Of a stretch of DNA of 64,000 nt, positions 36,620-46,875 are shown one piece after another. A program made the translations under genes and the position numbers. The notes below the pieces were generated by a model. It was not told where the DNA came from. It made no database searches and was given only the letters and a program-made list of their open reading frames with translations. Position 1 is the stretch's first letter, and each line of letters begins with the position of its first letter. The stretch comes from Liolophura sinensis (Eukaryota > Mollusca > Polyplacophora > Chitonida > Chitonidae): contig NC_088302.1 in assembly GCF_032854445.1 (NCBI RefSeq), forward strand, positions 9,419,338 through 9,483,337, given 5' to 3'.

Positions 36620-37780
36620 CAACCAAAGCATGCATAACCCCCTACCTTAACATACGAGGAACTCTTACCCTGACATAACAGAGCCCACTACCCTGACATA
36701 TGAGGAACTCTTACCCTGATACATGAGGACCTCCTACCCAGATATATGAGAACCCCCTACCTTAACATATGAGGAACTCTTACCCTGACATAACAGAGCC
36801 CACTACCCTAACATACGAGGAACTCTTACCCTGACATAACAGATCCCACTACCCTGACATATGAGGAACTCTTACCCTGACATATGAGAACCTCCTACCC
36901 AGATATATGAGAACTCCCTACAGATATATGAGAACCCCCTACCTTAACATACGAGGAACTCTAACCCTGACATAACAGAACCCCCTATCCTACCACATGA
37001 GGAACTCTTACCCTGACATATGATACTTCTTTCTGCTTCCAAGATTCCAACGCTTCCTGGCCTCTGTTGTATGCTCTATCAACCTCACCCAAGTGGAAGT
37101 CCTGATTAGCCTGCAATAAAGAATTTTCATCAGTAGTAAAATTCAATTATTTACCTGATATAAATATATATAAATAATTTGGTTTTTATATGCAAAGCTT
37201 ACTTCACACCTATCCTACCACATGAGGAACTCTTACCTTGACATATGATACTTCTTTCTGCTTCCAAGATTCCAACGCTTCCGGGCCTCTGTTGTATGCT
37301 CTATCAACCTCACCCAAGTGGCAGTCCTGATTAGCCTGCAATAAAGAATTTTCATCAGTAGTAAAATTCAATTATTTACCTGATATAAATATATATAAAT
37401 AATTTGGTTTTTATATGCAAAGCTTACTTCACACACACCTGACATATGAGAACCTCCTACCCAGATATATGAGAACCCCCTACCTTAACATATGAGGAAC
37501 TCTTACCCTGACGTAACAGAGCCCACTACCCTAACATACGAGGAACTCTTACCCTGACATAACAGAGCCCACTACCCTAACATACGAGGAACTCTTACCC
37601 TGACATAACAGAGCCCACTACCCTGACATATGAGGAACTCTTACCCTGACATATGAGAACCTCCTACCCAGATATATGAGAACCCCCTACAGATGTATGA
37701 GAACAACCTACCTTAACATACGAGGAACTTTTACCCTGACATAACAGAACCCCCTAGCCTACCACATGAGGAACTCTTAC
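36620..37780 (-). repeat. 23-bp minisatellite carrying decoy splice donors, inside an exon-duplication array
   Basis: Two blocks (about 36620-36990 and 37430-37770) are built on a 23-bp unit that pairs into 46 bp. On the minus strand many units read TATGTCAGGGTAAGAGTTCC, which is the end of the adjacent A1CF exon plus its splice donor. Three copies of the 99-bp exon (37110-37012, 37335-37237, 37879-37781) sit within longer repeats that also share about 90 bp of upstream intron. The outermost copy has GG in place of the acceptor AG (37881-37880), so only two copies look spliceable. Confidence 0.75.
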
Positions 37781-38604
37781 CTTAACATATGATACTTCTT
37801 TCTGCTTCCAAGATTCCAACGCTTCCTGGCCTCTGTTGTATGCTCTATCAACCTCACCCAAGTGCCAGTCCTGATTAACCCGCAATAAAGAATTTCCATC
37901 AGTAGTAAAATTCAATTATTTACCTGATATAAATATATATAAATAATTTGGTTTTTATATGCAAAGCTTACTTCACACATACACGACAGATGAGTTTACA
38001 ATGGTGAAAGAAAGCTGATGGGGGAAAAATGTGGACAGGTCCCGGTTTCCGACCAAATACCTTCCACAAACTCTCAATTTGAAAACATTTGAACTCTTCC
38101 AACTTAACACAGTTTACTCCACATACTATGTTGCAAACAAACTTAACCTATGGAAGAGGATGATCGTTGGGCTGTCCTGAATTACACATTTGAGACGATT
38201 TTCACGATGTGGCAGCAACATTGACCAAATGATTTCTTACCTGCTCTCTTCCTTTTGCCCATGCAACCTCAATGTAAGCACCTTCAACATTCATTCCTAG
38301 AGAGAAATATACATGACTTATTATATAATGCCTTCCCACCTTGATCTTCCTTTAATTTTATTTCTTGAAAGAATGAGGACGTAGTACAAATGCTACACAT
38401 CAGTTAAAAAAGTGTTCCAGATACAGTCTACCTAGAGTTTCTCCCAAAGAAAACTTCTTATTTTCTCAAAAAATTCCTGGCAAAATAGTCCTGGGAGCTT
38501 GGGTTCAATATTCAGCCTATTACATGTAACTGTTGAAACAACTTCCCTCTTTTAAACATTTGATCATTTAATGTTCAACAGCTTCTTTTCATGCTGAATG
38601 ATTT

Positions 38605-38745
38605 ATTGATTGGCGCGTTTTTACGCTGTACTCAAGAATATTTCACTTATACGACGGTGATCCGCATTATAGCATGAGGAAACCAGGCAGAGCCTGGTGG
38701 AAACCCACAACCATTCACAGGTTGCTGGCAGACCTTCCCATCCAT
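38605..38745 (-). mobile_element. SINE type 1, minus-strand copy
   Basis: Starts TGATTGGCGCGTTTTTACGC, passes through 'ACTCAAGAATATTTCACTTA' and ends at 'AGGTTGCTGGCAGACCTTCCC'. Intronic in the A1CF-like gene. Confidence 0.75.
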
Positions 38746-40474
38746 GTTGAATGAGGGGTGATATTAAGTTAATAATAAGCTAACATAAAATCCAATTTAT
38801 ACAGAAATTTATCCAAACAAATATTCTAGAGAATGCCCACACCTTATGTTTTGAAGTGTGAATTTATACTGTATGTGCTCTTCTGTAAATATATGTAAGT
38901 CTGTCCCATAAATGTGAGCCATTTCCTGTACATAGTTGGAGTATCAAACATCCTATAGGCAAGCGATGTGTCAGTTATTCACTGTTTCATCTTAATTACT
39001 TGAGTTAGCATGTTTTCCAAATACTCTCCCTTAGATGTTGGTGGATATTCTATCATGTAATTTTCTGTAAACATCAATCAAGTGAAAAACTAGTTAAAAC
39101 ATACTAATGTGCCACATGCGACTGACAAACGAAAATGAACTTTTACTTATCAGAAACAGAACTATCCGAATGGAAATATATCACACTCTATAAATGCACA
39201 CAAAAAACTACATTCACCTACCGATAGAAAAAATATACTTCCGTTAATGCATTTGTATTTATCCAAAACCAATCAACACAACTCCAAAATAAATAATTTT
39301 TCTCACCATTAAGTTTAGTCATGGTCATGATAGCAGCATCTCTGTCTCTAAAATGAATGAATGCATAATCTCTTATCTTCTTTACTCTTTCCACAGCGTT
39401 GTCTCTTCCCACAACTTGACTGCACAGCTTTCTAATTTTGTCTTCTGTAGTTGTCGACATAAGGTTCCCCACGTGCAAAACCACCCTCTGTAATACAAAT
39501 ATGCACAACATAAATATTATTCCAGTCATACAAATATGCACAATATTAATGTACAAGATGACGACGCATCAGTGCTTTTCAGCCATAAGTGACTATATTA
39601 ATTATCACCACAGCCTCCCATACAAAAGAAATCACTTGTTGCAAGAAATGTTGCGCGCGCGCGCGCACACCACCTTCTCGAGACGGAAAATGAAAGAGCA
39701 GACGATAAGAAATTTCAAGAAGTTACGCGACATTTTACACATATCCACCCACACAAAATCTGATACACTCTGATACAAAATTTTTTAGTTCAATTATAAC
39801 TTTTCAAATAACGGCTTACATAAAGGTCAAATTTGTTTGGACTGTGATACCTACTCGTGAATTTTACAACTAACCAACCGATATTTCCGACGTCTGGTGC
39901 CGTCTACATTGGCAATTAAATGTGTTTTAATTTGCAACGAAGAGACAACCAAAAAAGCTTCTATAGTGGAAATTACATGACTTACAGGAGAGTTGCGAAC
40001 ACCCAAGAGCTGGTCTTTACGAATTTCGTAGTTGTGAAGCTCCTTTACCGCTTGATTCGCGTGTTCTTTGTTAGTGTATTTAACGAATCCATATCCTCTA
40101 TGGAGTTCAGAGCGGGCTTCCATTACGAGTTTCAGTTCGTAAATCTTCCCTATCTTCTCAAATACTGGAACGAGCTCGTCTTCGTAACAGTCTTTTGGAA
40201 TACCTCCGACGAAAATTTCGCAACTCTTTAAAGGAGCCGGGCTTTCCCAGTCGGGAGGTGGACCGCCGTACTTTCTTTCCCATTTTTCTTGCCGTATGGT
40301 GTATCCTGTTCTTGCCATAAGTTTCAGCGAGGCTTCGTTTAGCTCCCAGGTCACACAACGCGGCAAAGCCGCCTCCGCGGACGCCATACCTACACCCTGC
40401 TGCACCCTGCTGGTCTCACTGCTGACGAACTAGAAGTAGGCAAACTGGACTTTACCACGCATGTGCGTGGACTT

Positions 40475-40957
40475 AGAAGAGCCCTACAGCGCCATCTATG
40501 ATGTCCAATAATTATTGTTTTATTCAAATTTACATAGAAATGTCACCAAATCCAGAGAATATGACCACAGAAACGTGTAAGGCAACATATAGGTAAAAAA
40601 ACAAGCTGATAACTTGGAGGGACACGGTTATGTAGCACTCGCTGTGCCACTGCGAAAGCAGTTCACCCGTGAGTCTCAAGTATCGAAAATTGAACCATTC
40701 ATAGTACGAAATGTGAGAAGAGCCCTACAGCGCCATCTATGATGTCCAATAATTATTGTTTTATTCCAATTTACATAGAAAAGACACCAAATCCAGAGAA
40801 TATGACCACAGAAACGTGTAAGGCAACATATAGGTGAAAAAATAAGCTGATAACTTGGAGGCATACGGTTATGTAGCACTCGCTGTGCCACTGCGAAAAG
40901 CAGTTCACCTGTGAGTCTCAAGTATCAAAAATTGAACCATTCATAGTACGAAATATG
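40475..40957. repeat. Two-copy tandem duplication, period about 241 bp
   Basis: Copy 1 (40475-40715) and copy 2 (40716-40957) are almost identical; both begin AGAAGAGCCCTACAGCGCC and end near 'CATTCATAGTACGAAAT'. It lies immediately upstream of the A1CF-like start and may hold part of its promoter. Confidence 0.85.
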
Positions 40958-41179
40958 GCATGTGTTTATACTTCAGTGAGTGTTCGGCTATACCAACTAT
41001 CTGGGTGATTGAAAATGACCCAAATCCAATCTACTATCGCTGACATCGATTTGACAACAGGCATTGTCCTGTGTAATATTCAAAAATAGTAAAAACAAAT
41101 TTTGTTTTCGCGTGGTTCTAGCTTCTGCATTGTCTTCTAGAACAGCTTATCACGTTCCAGGCAAACTTTCGCACTGCGA

Positions 41180-41270
41180 CGTCCAATGAGCGAGGGACAT
41201 GACAGACCTATGAGCGCGACAAGGAGCAAAACGTTGGCTTGTAAAGTCGAGTGGAGCAGCTCCAACAGCT
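41180..41270 (+). promoter_or_regulatory. Promoter-cassette remnant
   Basis: A CCAAT box (GTCCAATGAGCG) and the block GCAAAACGTTGGCTTGTAAA followed by GTCGAGTGG match cassette A with one or two changes. It is truncated just after the hairpin position, where A1CF-exon sequence begins. Confidence 0.65.
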
Positions 41271-41356
41271 CCATGCTATGCCGGCTATGCCAACCACCCC
41301 GACCCACCTGTGGAACGCTTCCAACAGATCATGTGATCAGCCATGGATGACCTACG
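41266..41356 (+). pseudogene. Fragment of the A1CF-like terminal exon, inverted
   Basis: Encodes YANHPDPPVERFQQI and a stop, matching the last exon at 33767-33855 in opposite orientation, and the match continues past the stop (AGCCATGGATGACCTA). It is fused directly to the promoter-cassette remnant. Only the last 20 or so codons are present, so it is a rearrangement scar and not a gene. Confidence 0.75.
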
Positions 41357-41656
41357 GTACATGTATATTGATCCGGCACTTCAATCTTTCAGACATGGAT
41401 ATACATGTATAACTTAGATTAGGGCCTGTAAACTAAACACCTGCCTAAACATGGCCCGCATGAGAAAGGTTTGTATTATAATGTGTTATAATAAAGACCG
41501 TATATTTTGACAAATAGAGTTAATTTTTTTTTTTCTTTTTTCATTTTGAAATTTCAGTTTAATTTTCTATCATCTGTATCGATCAATTATACTGCTGGTT
41601 TAATATACAGAACCTGTTAAGTATACATGACACGTCTGAGTAAAAGTCAGACTTAC

Positions 41657-41709
41657 CTGGTGACGACACCCGCCTTGATTACTATAGGCTTGATTCTGGG
41701 ATCGACCAT
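41657..41709 (-). CDS. TBCA: First exon of tubulin-binding cofactor A (TBCA); later exons not found
   Basis: ATG at 41709 begins MVDPRIKPIVIKAGVVTR and ends at a consensus donor (CACCAG then GTAAGT). This matches the N-terminus of TBCA, a small three-helix chaperone that holds folded beta-tubulin. The exon length (53 coding bases, phase 2) fits a first exon. I looked on the minus strand down to the Gal3ST gene and did not recognise later TBCA exons; between them lie the rearranged A1CF-like locus and the accessory island. Either the gene is broken and this is an orphan exon, or its intron spans the A1CF-like gene and I missed diverged exons. The short match makes this a good but not certain call. 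Confidence 0.6.
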
Positions 41710-42269
41710 GGCTGTAAGGAATCAGTGACAAATCCGAACGTTATCTGAAGACGCCGCGTTTGGGCTTACTCTTCAGGAGATGCACTTACAATTTCTGCTT
41801 TTCTGACTGCTGTTGTTGTAGAGATGAAAGCGGCTTCTGCAAGATGGCAACAGTACCGAACAGCAGACGTTCATGATAAGACCGGAAGTACATCAACAAC
41901 AGACGGAGCAGTTACCTCCCGTATTCCATATTATACTGATAGAGTAAAGCGTCCGCAGAGGCCCACTGCATCCACACGTGAACAAATACATATACATGGG
42001 AAATGAAAACCATTACTGAAAACAGAGCTAAAGAAATACTGATTTCTGGACTTCTGATAACGTTTGTTTCACCCATAGAGTACATATAAAAGTGTACTTG
42101 TTTGGGTGTTTATTAAGTCTCGGATTAAGGCAGTCTATCTTAATCCCAGATTGAACTCACTTGAACTCTTTGATAATTCCTGGTACAAATTATCCAGTTT
42201 CTGAGTTAAGAAAACAAGTTTTTAGAACTATAATCTATATGTTAATCTACTACATGTATATGACATGTG

Positions 42270-42490
42270 ACCCAAGAACCTCTCCACACTGGGGTCGCTG
42301 TGAGTCCAGTTCATGCTGGCTTCCTTTCGTGCCGTACATGGGGAGGTCTGCCAGCAACCTGCCCATGGTTGTGGGTGTCCTCTGGGCTATGCACAAATTC
42401 CTCCCACCAAAATGTTGGTCGCCTTTGTATAAGTAAACATTTCTTGAGTATGACGTACACCACCATTGCCCAATCAAATCAATAAATGAA
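42270..42490 (+). mobile_element. SINE type 1 copy
   Basis: Starts 'TGACCCAAGAACCTCTCCACAC', carries 'GAGTCCAGTTCATGCTGGC', the CCACCAAAATGTTGG core and an AATCAATAAATGAATA tail. Confidence 0.75.
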
Positions 42491-42626
42491 TAGTAAGCAA
42501 GGCAGGGATGTCCATACCACGACCATGTTTCAACTTCCAAAGATAATTTGCTCATTCCTGTAATGTTGTGTTGGTGTTAAAAAAGTGTTCATAATAATAA
42601 AATAAAAAATAAAAAAAAGAACTTAC

Positions 42627-42959
42627 CTGGCTGTGTTCCCCACGTTGATGGACACGCCAGTCCCACAATCGGTAAAAAGTTTTACCACAGGCAATCGCAC
42701 ACACGCTCGTTGTTTTTTTCCATGCTCCCGCTGGCAGCGCACCAAATGCTCCCGTCGGGAAAACGCCCGCCCGCAGGTTGGGCAGGTGAACCCTTTTTTC
42801 TGGGGTTGGTGGTGTGTATGGTGGTGAGGTGTGGTGGTGCGTCTGCTGGTGACGCAGCCAGTCATCCCACCGACTGAAGTCCCTGGCGCACATCATGCAG
42901 GTAAACGGCTTCTTCTTCTTCCCTTCACCTGCATGATTTCCATCTCCATCTCCAACCAT
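42627..42959 (-). pseudogene. C2H2 zinc-finger exon with shifted middle finger
   Basis: From the ATG at 42959 (the first ATG after the promoter cassette; an upstream in-frame ATG at 43031 lies inside the cassette) the frame reads a basic stretch (GEGKKKKPFTC). Finger 1 is CMMCARDFSRWDDWLRHQQTH, a full C-x2-C-x12-H-x3-H pattern. A second finger (CPTCGRAFSRREHLV, then C in place of the first His) is present only in another frame. A third (C-x3-C-x12-H-x4-H around GKTFYRLWDW) is back in the first frame. Two opposing indels are the simplest cause. The exon ends at a consensus donor (AGCCAG then GTAAGT) at 42626. No later exon was recognised. Probably a degraded gene of the accessory island. Confidence 0.6.
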
Positions 42960-43245
42960 TCTCGCGCGCGGATAGGTCCGTTTTGGGGGCCATCCATTGG
43001 TCCGTTTTGGGGGCAAATCCCGCTCACCCATTGGTTCGTTTTTGGCGACAAAGAGCTCTTTTCGAGCTGTCCCACTCAACTTAACAAGCCGACGTTTTGC
43101 CTCTTTTTTTCACTCCCACTACCACCACTGCCCCTATACTATACTCTATTATACTACACTCCACTCTAGTATACACACCCCGTCGTGGAAAAAAAAAAAC
43201 CCACCACCACCACTACCTGACACACACCTGACACGTCACTCCATG
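42960..43245 (-). promoter_or_regulatory. Promoter cassette B, inverted, upstream of the zinc-finger exon
   Basis: On the minus strand it carries a half CRE (GTGACGTG), the GT-rich and purine-rich runs, the block GCAAAACGTCGGCTTGTTAA, the AGCTC-GAAAA-GAGCT hairpin and CCAAT boxes near 43031, 43002 and 42982. Order and spacing follow cassette A (29023-29424), but no TATA-like element is obvious. Confidence 0.7.
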
Positions 43246-45714
43246 CGCAAATAAGGCAAACACAACAGAGCAGATTAAAATGACTGCATCTTGGGAAGGG
43301 CAGCCCAAATTACCGAAAAGCTCCTGATTAACCTTTGAATGACGAAGGCAATTCAAGAATGAATAACCATTTATGCGAATGTCTCATAAATTCTTGAATA
43401 ATGTTGAGTCGTACATGTAGCGATTGGACCATATGTGATATAGGGGACAACAAAAATAAATCTGTACTTCCACTTCACTGCTAAATGTTAACAAGAATGT
43501 GGAATAACCCACCTTCCAGCTACAGGTTTTCAAATGACTTAATGCTTGAATTAAAAAGTATACATATGTAAAAATAAAACAAGCATCATTACGTTGTCTT
43601 TTTTTACCTGAGACACGCGTAGTGATACATGACCTAACCACTCCCATCACCATCCGCCCACGCTAAATAGTCCCCCTTACATAACTCGTTCTCGCGCGCT
43701 TATCTACATGGAGTAGAAAAAAAACACATCCAAATGTCACCTACATAATTACACGCAGTAGACCATATCACTTCAACGAGTCGTCTATAACCTAAAAATT
43801 TTTTATACATAATACATAGGAACCATCCAGATAGGTAGGTAGCCGTGGCTTGTCAGCTGTGGTTGATCATGCGTGGTTAATCACAGCCCGACTGGTTGGT
43901 AACACTGTATACAAGACCGTCTACGGTGAACAGCACGGTCGGTTGGATGCTATGCCTGCCTGGCTGACAACAATGTTTAGGCAGGGTGGCAGGCTGGTCG
44001 TCGCTCAACAACCGTGCGGCTCGCCGGACTGATTTCGTTGACGTCCGCGCTCCGCCACAGGCCAGGTGGCACGTTTGCCGGATTCTCTGGTCGGGGGAGA
44101 CCCCTAACAGATACACTACAACGTGTGACTCAGTGACTCAATATTACAATGTAAACAATGCTTTATATATAAAATGAGACGTACAGTGTTACAGACAGTT
44201 CAACAACAACAACATAAAAAAACATACACATCAGTATTACCGATCTTTACAAGTTTCCAGTTCACCTTTGCATCCCAAGGAATGTATTCCAGGAATTCCA
44301 ATGTAAAGACCATGGGATAAACACACAATTCACACAAGTCACAAATTGTCCTAGACAGGTACTTCGCCAGGTTAGCGAACACGAACACAGTACACAGGTT
44401 ACACAGAACTGGAACAGTCAAGCCTTTGAATGACGTCACACCCGCAGAGCACAACACAGGGTAAATACAGGCATGGAGGTATAATCCACTTCAGATCAGT
44501 TACAGCTCCCGCAGAAGCTCACAAACGAGCCGTTCAGAGACGTAGAGTAATGTCACCTTGTGGCAGAACGAACGTCCTTTGCAAAACTGAAAACTTCAGT
44601 TTAGAGTCCTTGACGACCTTGTCGGTCAGGTGAGGTCAGCGTGTTAAACAAACTACACAGTCAACACTGTATAATCATAATAAAGATCCGAACACCAATA
44701 AACGTGACTTCCGCAGAAATTCACATAAACCAGACATCAGTACTACTGTGGTACACAAACGGTGCCGGCATAAAAATCTGTCCTCCCAAATGAAACTGGC
44801 ATCACCAGCTCATATCAAAATAATGGACTCGATACGAGAGCGTCTCACACTCTCCTGGCTCCCAGTGGATGGAGCAAAAATACCTCCACTCTGCACAGAA
44901 AACACGGCTTATATACGTGCCAGGTGGATTCAACTATTCTTAGACACAGAATTAACAGCCAATGAACAGCCAGTTAAATAAACAGAGCATTGAACAATGT
45001 GCTTTCGGCCAGGTCCGCGCTGTACATATATAACAGGGCCTGTTATGCTTATAACATATAACACAAAGGTCCGCAGACTAACAGTACATGAAAACGTTAA
45101 ATAGTCATACATAACAATATGTACGATGCTGGGTCGGAAGTAAACCACCGGCGTTCGTTAAGTCACCCACAGGCTTTCCCGCACACGACCGGCAGATATT
45201 GGTAAAAGGCTAGTGATCCATACGGTCATACATCATTTGAAGAACACAAGTCATAAGTAGAAAACTATTGGTGAGAGGCTTCTGGGTCATTACGCTGCGC
45301 TATCGCGCTAACCGACTGAGCCACGGAGGCCCCTACGTGTAAATATGTCCCTTCACCTGGTTGCAGTTAGCTATACAAGACATATCATTATAAAATAAGT
45401 TTCGAAATAATAAATTCACTTTAATAATATACTACTACAGTAAAATCTGCACACTCATAACCTGATATTAAAACAAATGGATTTCATATGAAGAATTTTA
45501 CTAATGCGACATATCTGCATGCATCATTCAAAAGCCAGTTTAAAGACTTAAGAGTCTAATAACCGTTAACATTCTTTGTGTGACTGAAAAGAGTGGAAAT
45601 GTGGGATAAACTGTGCCTTTTTGTCCTGTTGTTAAACATTTTCATGGTAGAAAATGACCCTGAACAAAAGGTATCTACTCTAATAAAACCGAATTGAGAT
45701 ACATGTGAAAAGTT
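43246..45714. other. Unassigned stretch of the accessory island
   Basis: Short open frames occur on both strands but none shows recognisable domains. A minus-strand tRNA-like SINE head lies at about 45278-45335 (GCTCAGT and GTTAGCGCG in reverse complement) without its body. Around 43880-44000 some wording (CTGACAACAATGT, TGTATACAAG) resembles 32790-32830, perhaps a diverged shared repeat. Confidence 0.4.
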
Positions 45715-46255
45715 GAATTACGCCCAAACTAATCTTGTTGTCAGTCACTTCTTCATTGCCACGGCTATAACCCTTGTTGTCAGTCACTTCTTCATTGTCA
45801 CGGCTATAACCCCTGTTTCCAGTTACTTCCTTATTGTCACGGTCATAACCCTTCTGATCAGACAACTTTTCTTGACGGGAGTTATAACCCTTGTGGTCAG
45901 GCAATTCTTTCTGCCTGCTTTCATAACTCATGTGATTAGACAACTCTTCTTGGCGTGGGGTTATAACCCTTGTGGTCAGGCAATTCTTTCTGCCTGCTTT
46001 CATAACCCTTCTGATCAGACAACTCTTCTTGGCGGGGGTTATAAACCTTGTGGTCAGGCAATTCTTTTTACCTGCTATCATAACCATTCTTGGCGGCGAT
46101 CATAACCCTTGCGATCAGGCAGTTCGTTATACCCGCAGTTATAATCCTTGTCATCACATAAATCTTCCTGATCATGGTTATAAACCGCATGATGACGCAG
46201 ATCTTCTTGGCGGCGGTTACAATCCTTGTAATCAGGCAATTCCTTATAACCATGA
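45715..46255. repeat. 39-bp minisatellite, about 13 copies, open in frame
   Basis: The unit includes 'CTATAACCC' and a 'CTTCTT' block; 39 bp is 13 codons, so long open frames arise. On the minus strand the translation is a 13-residue repeat like GYSRDNEEVTDNK, with at least one frameshift between the right and left parts. It could be the remains of a repeat protein or a pure minisatellite. It abuts the inverted PC4 copy. Confidence 0.7.
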
Positions 46256-46875
46256 TTAAAAGAAAACACAAAAACCGGGGATGGATTCCATAGTAAGGTA
46301 ACAGTATTAGTATTATTATTTACAGCAATGTACAGGTATGTAACACGGAGCGTTGATAGACCTCTATTAATGTGGGACGAGCAATCTCTACGTAATACGC
46401 TTGAATAGGTCGGGAATCCTCGACATGCTGACAGACGTCTTCAGTGTACGCTTGCAGCACCTGCAGTCGTCCCCCGTTCACCCTACCATCCGCAAACATA
46501 CTATGAAGTACACTTGTGTAGCTTTGCAGGTCGGTGACGACAGCTACCCAGTCTTTCCATTGCGGCATTGTACGGAGCTTCGCCAGGCTAGAAAAGACTT
46601 TATAACGCGCACCACCCTAGTCATCTCCCTGTAAAAAACACACATAGGTAAAAAACAAAACGAGAATGTATGAAGGGAAAAACAAAAAAAAAAAACAAAA
46701 AAAAAAAAAAGCTGGGTGAACAAAAAACAAAACAAAAACACACTCACTCGGTCATCGTCTGGGTGGCCTGGGTAGCCTGGTTGGGCTGGTTGGCTTGGTT
46801 GTTAGGCCGGATTGTAGGCTGCTCGTCAGGTGCGGAGAGTTTGTAGGCTGTCATCAAATACTCCACGTACGGCGT
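46256..46875 (-). pseudogene. Inverted, internally deleted copy of the PC4-like gene's 3' part
   Basis: Matches 31818-32715 in reverse complement with high identity: the end of exon 1 (Asn/Gln-rich linker), the intron with its T-run, the start of exon 2, and the downstream frame of about 82 codons. About 310 bp (near 32085-32390) is missing, which removes the RHIM-like tail, stop and poly(A) signal. About 9-10 bases absent from the plus copy are present after the TTTTCTAG acceptor. Upstream, the whole region equivalent to about 29140-31818 is deleted, so the promoter joins the exon 1 end directly. It cannot make the full protein. The remaining 82-codon frame (46568-46320) is intact. Confidence 0.8.

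Larger units (their letters stand above)
33767..40387 (-). pseudogene. A1CF: A1CF-family RNA-binding gene lacking RRM2, with an in-frame TAG
   Basis: RRM protein of the A1CF/RBM46/RBM47 group (RNA editing cofactor or mRNA stability factor in vertebrates). Exons on the minus strand: 40387-39986, 39487-39307, 38296-38241, 37335-37237, 37110-37012, 36581-36514, 35484-35388, 34881-34765, 34476-34341, 33855-33767; phases close over 448 codons. Exon 1 holds ARTGYTIRQE, KYGGPPPDW and RRM1 (CEIFVGGIPKD to YEIRKDQLLGV). Exon 2 jumps straight to RRM3 (VVLHVGNLMSTTTED, AVERVKKIRDYAFIHF); RRM2 is absent. A short RG-rich part follows, then the C-terminal dsRBD-like domain (LDDLCQKNG, GSPVYQLHS, ITIPALG, AAEYTLMQLGVPLE), which fits A1CF best. 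A TAG at 34851-34849 replaces the Trp expected after the Asn-rich turn. All but one splice site look intact, so decay is recent, or the TAG is an error or polymorphism, or a truncated protein of about 344 aa is made. Confidence 0.75.

Noticed and set aside
36600-37780. CRISPR array
   Set aside because: Regular repeats are present but units are contiguous with no unique spacers, and the context is a eukaryotic intron.
41824-42006. 60-codon plus-strand frame after an acceptor-like TTGTTGTTGTAG
   Set aside because: No recognisable homology and no supporting upstream exon; may be part of the region upstream of TBCA exon 1.
44430-44981. Plus-strand frames of 67 and 77 codons
   Set aside because: Low-information sequence in an unassigned repeat-like region; no domain or splice support.
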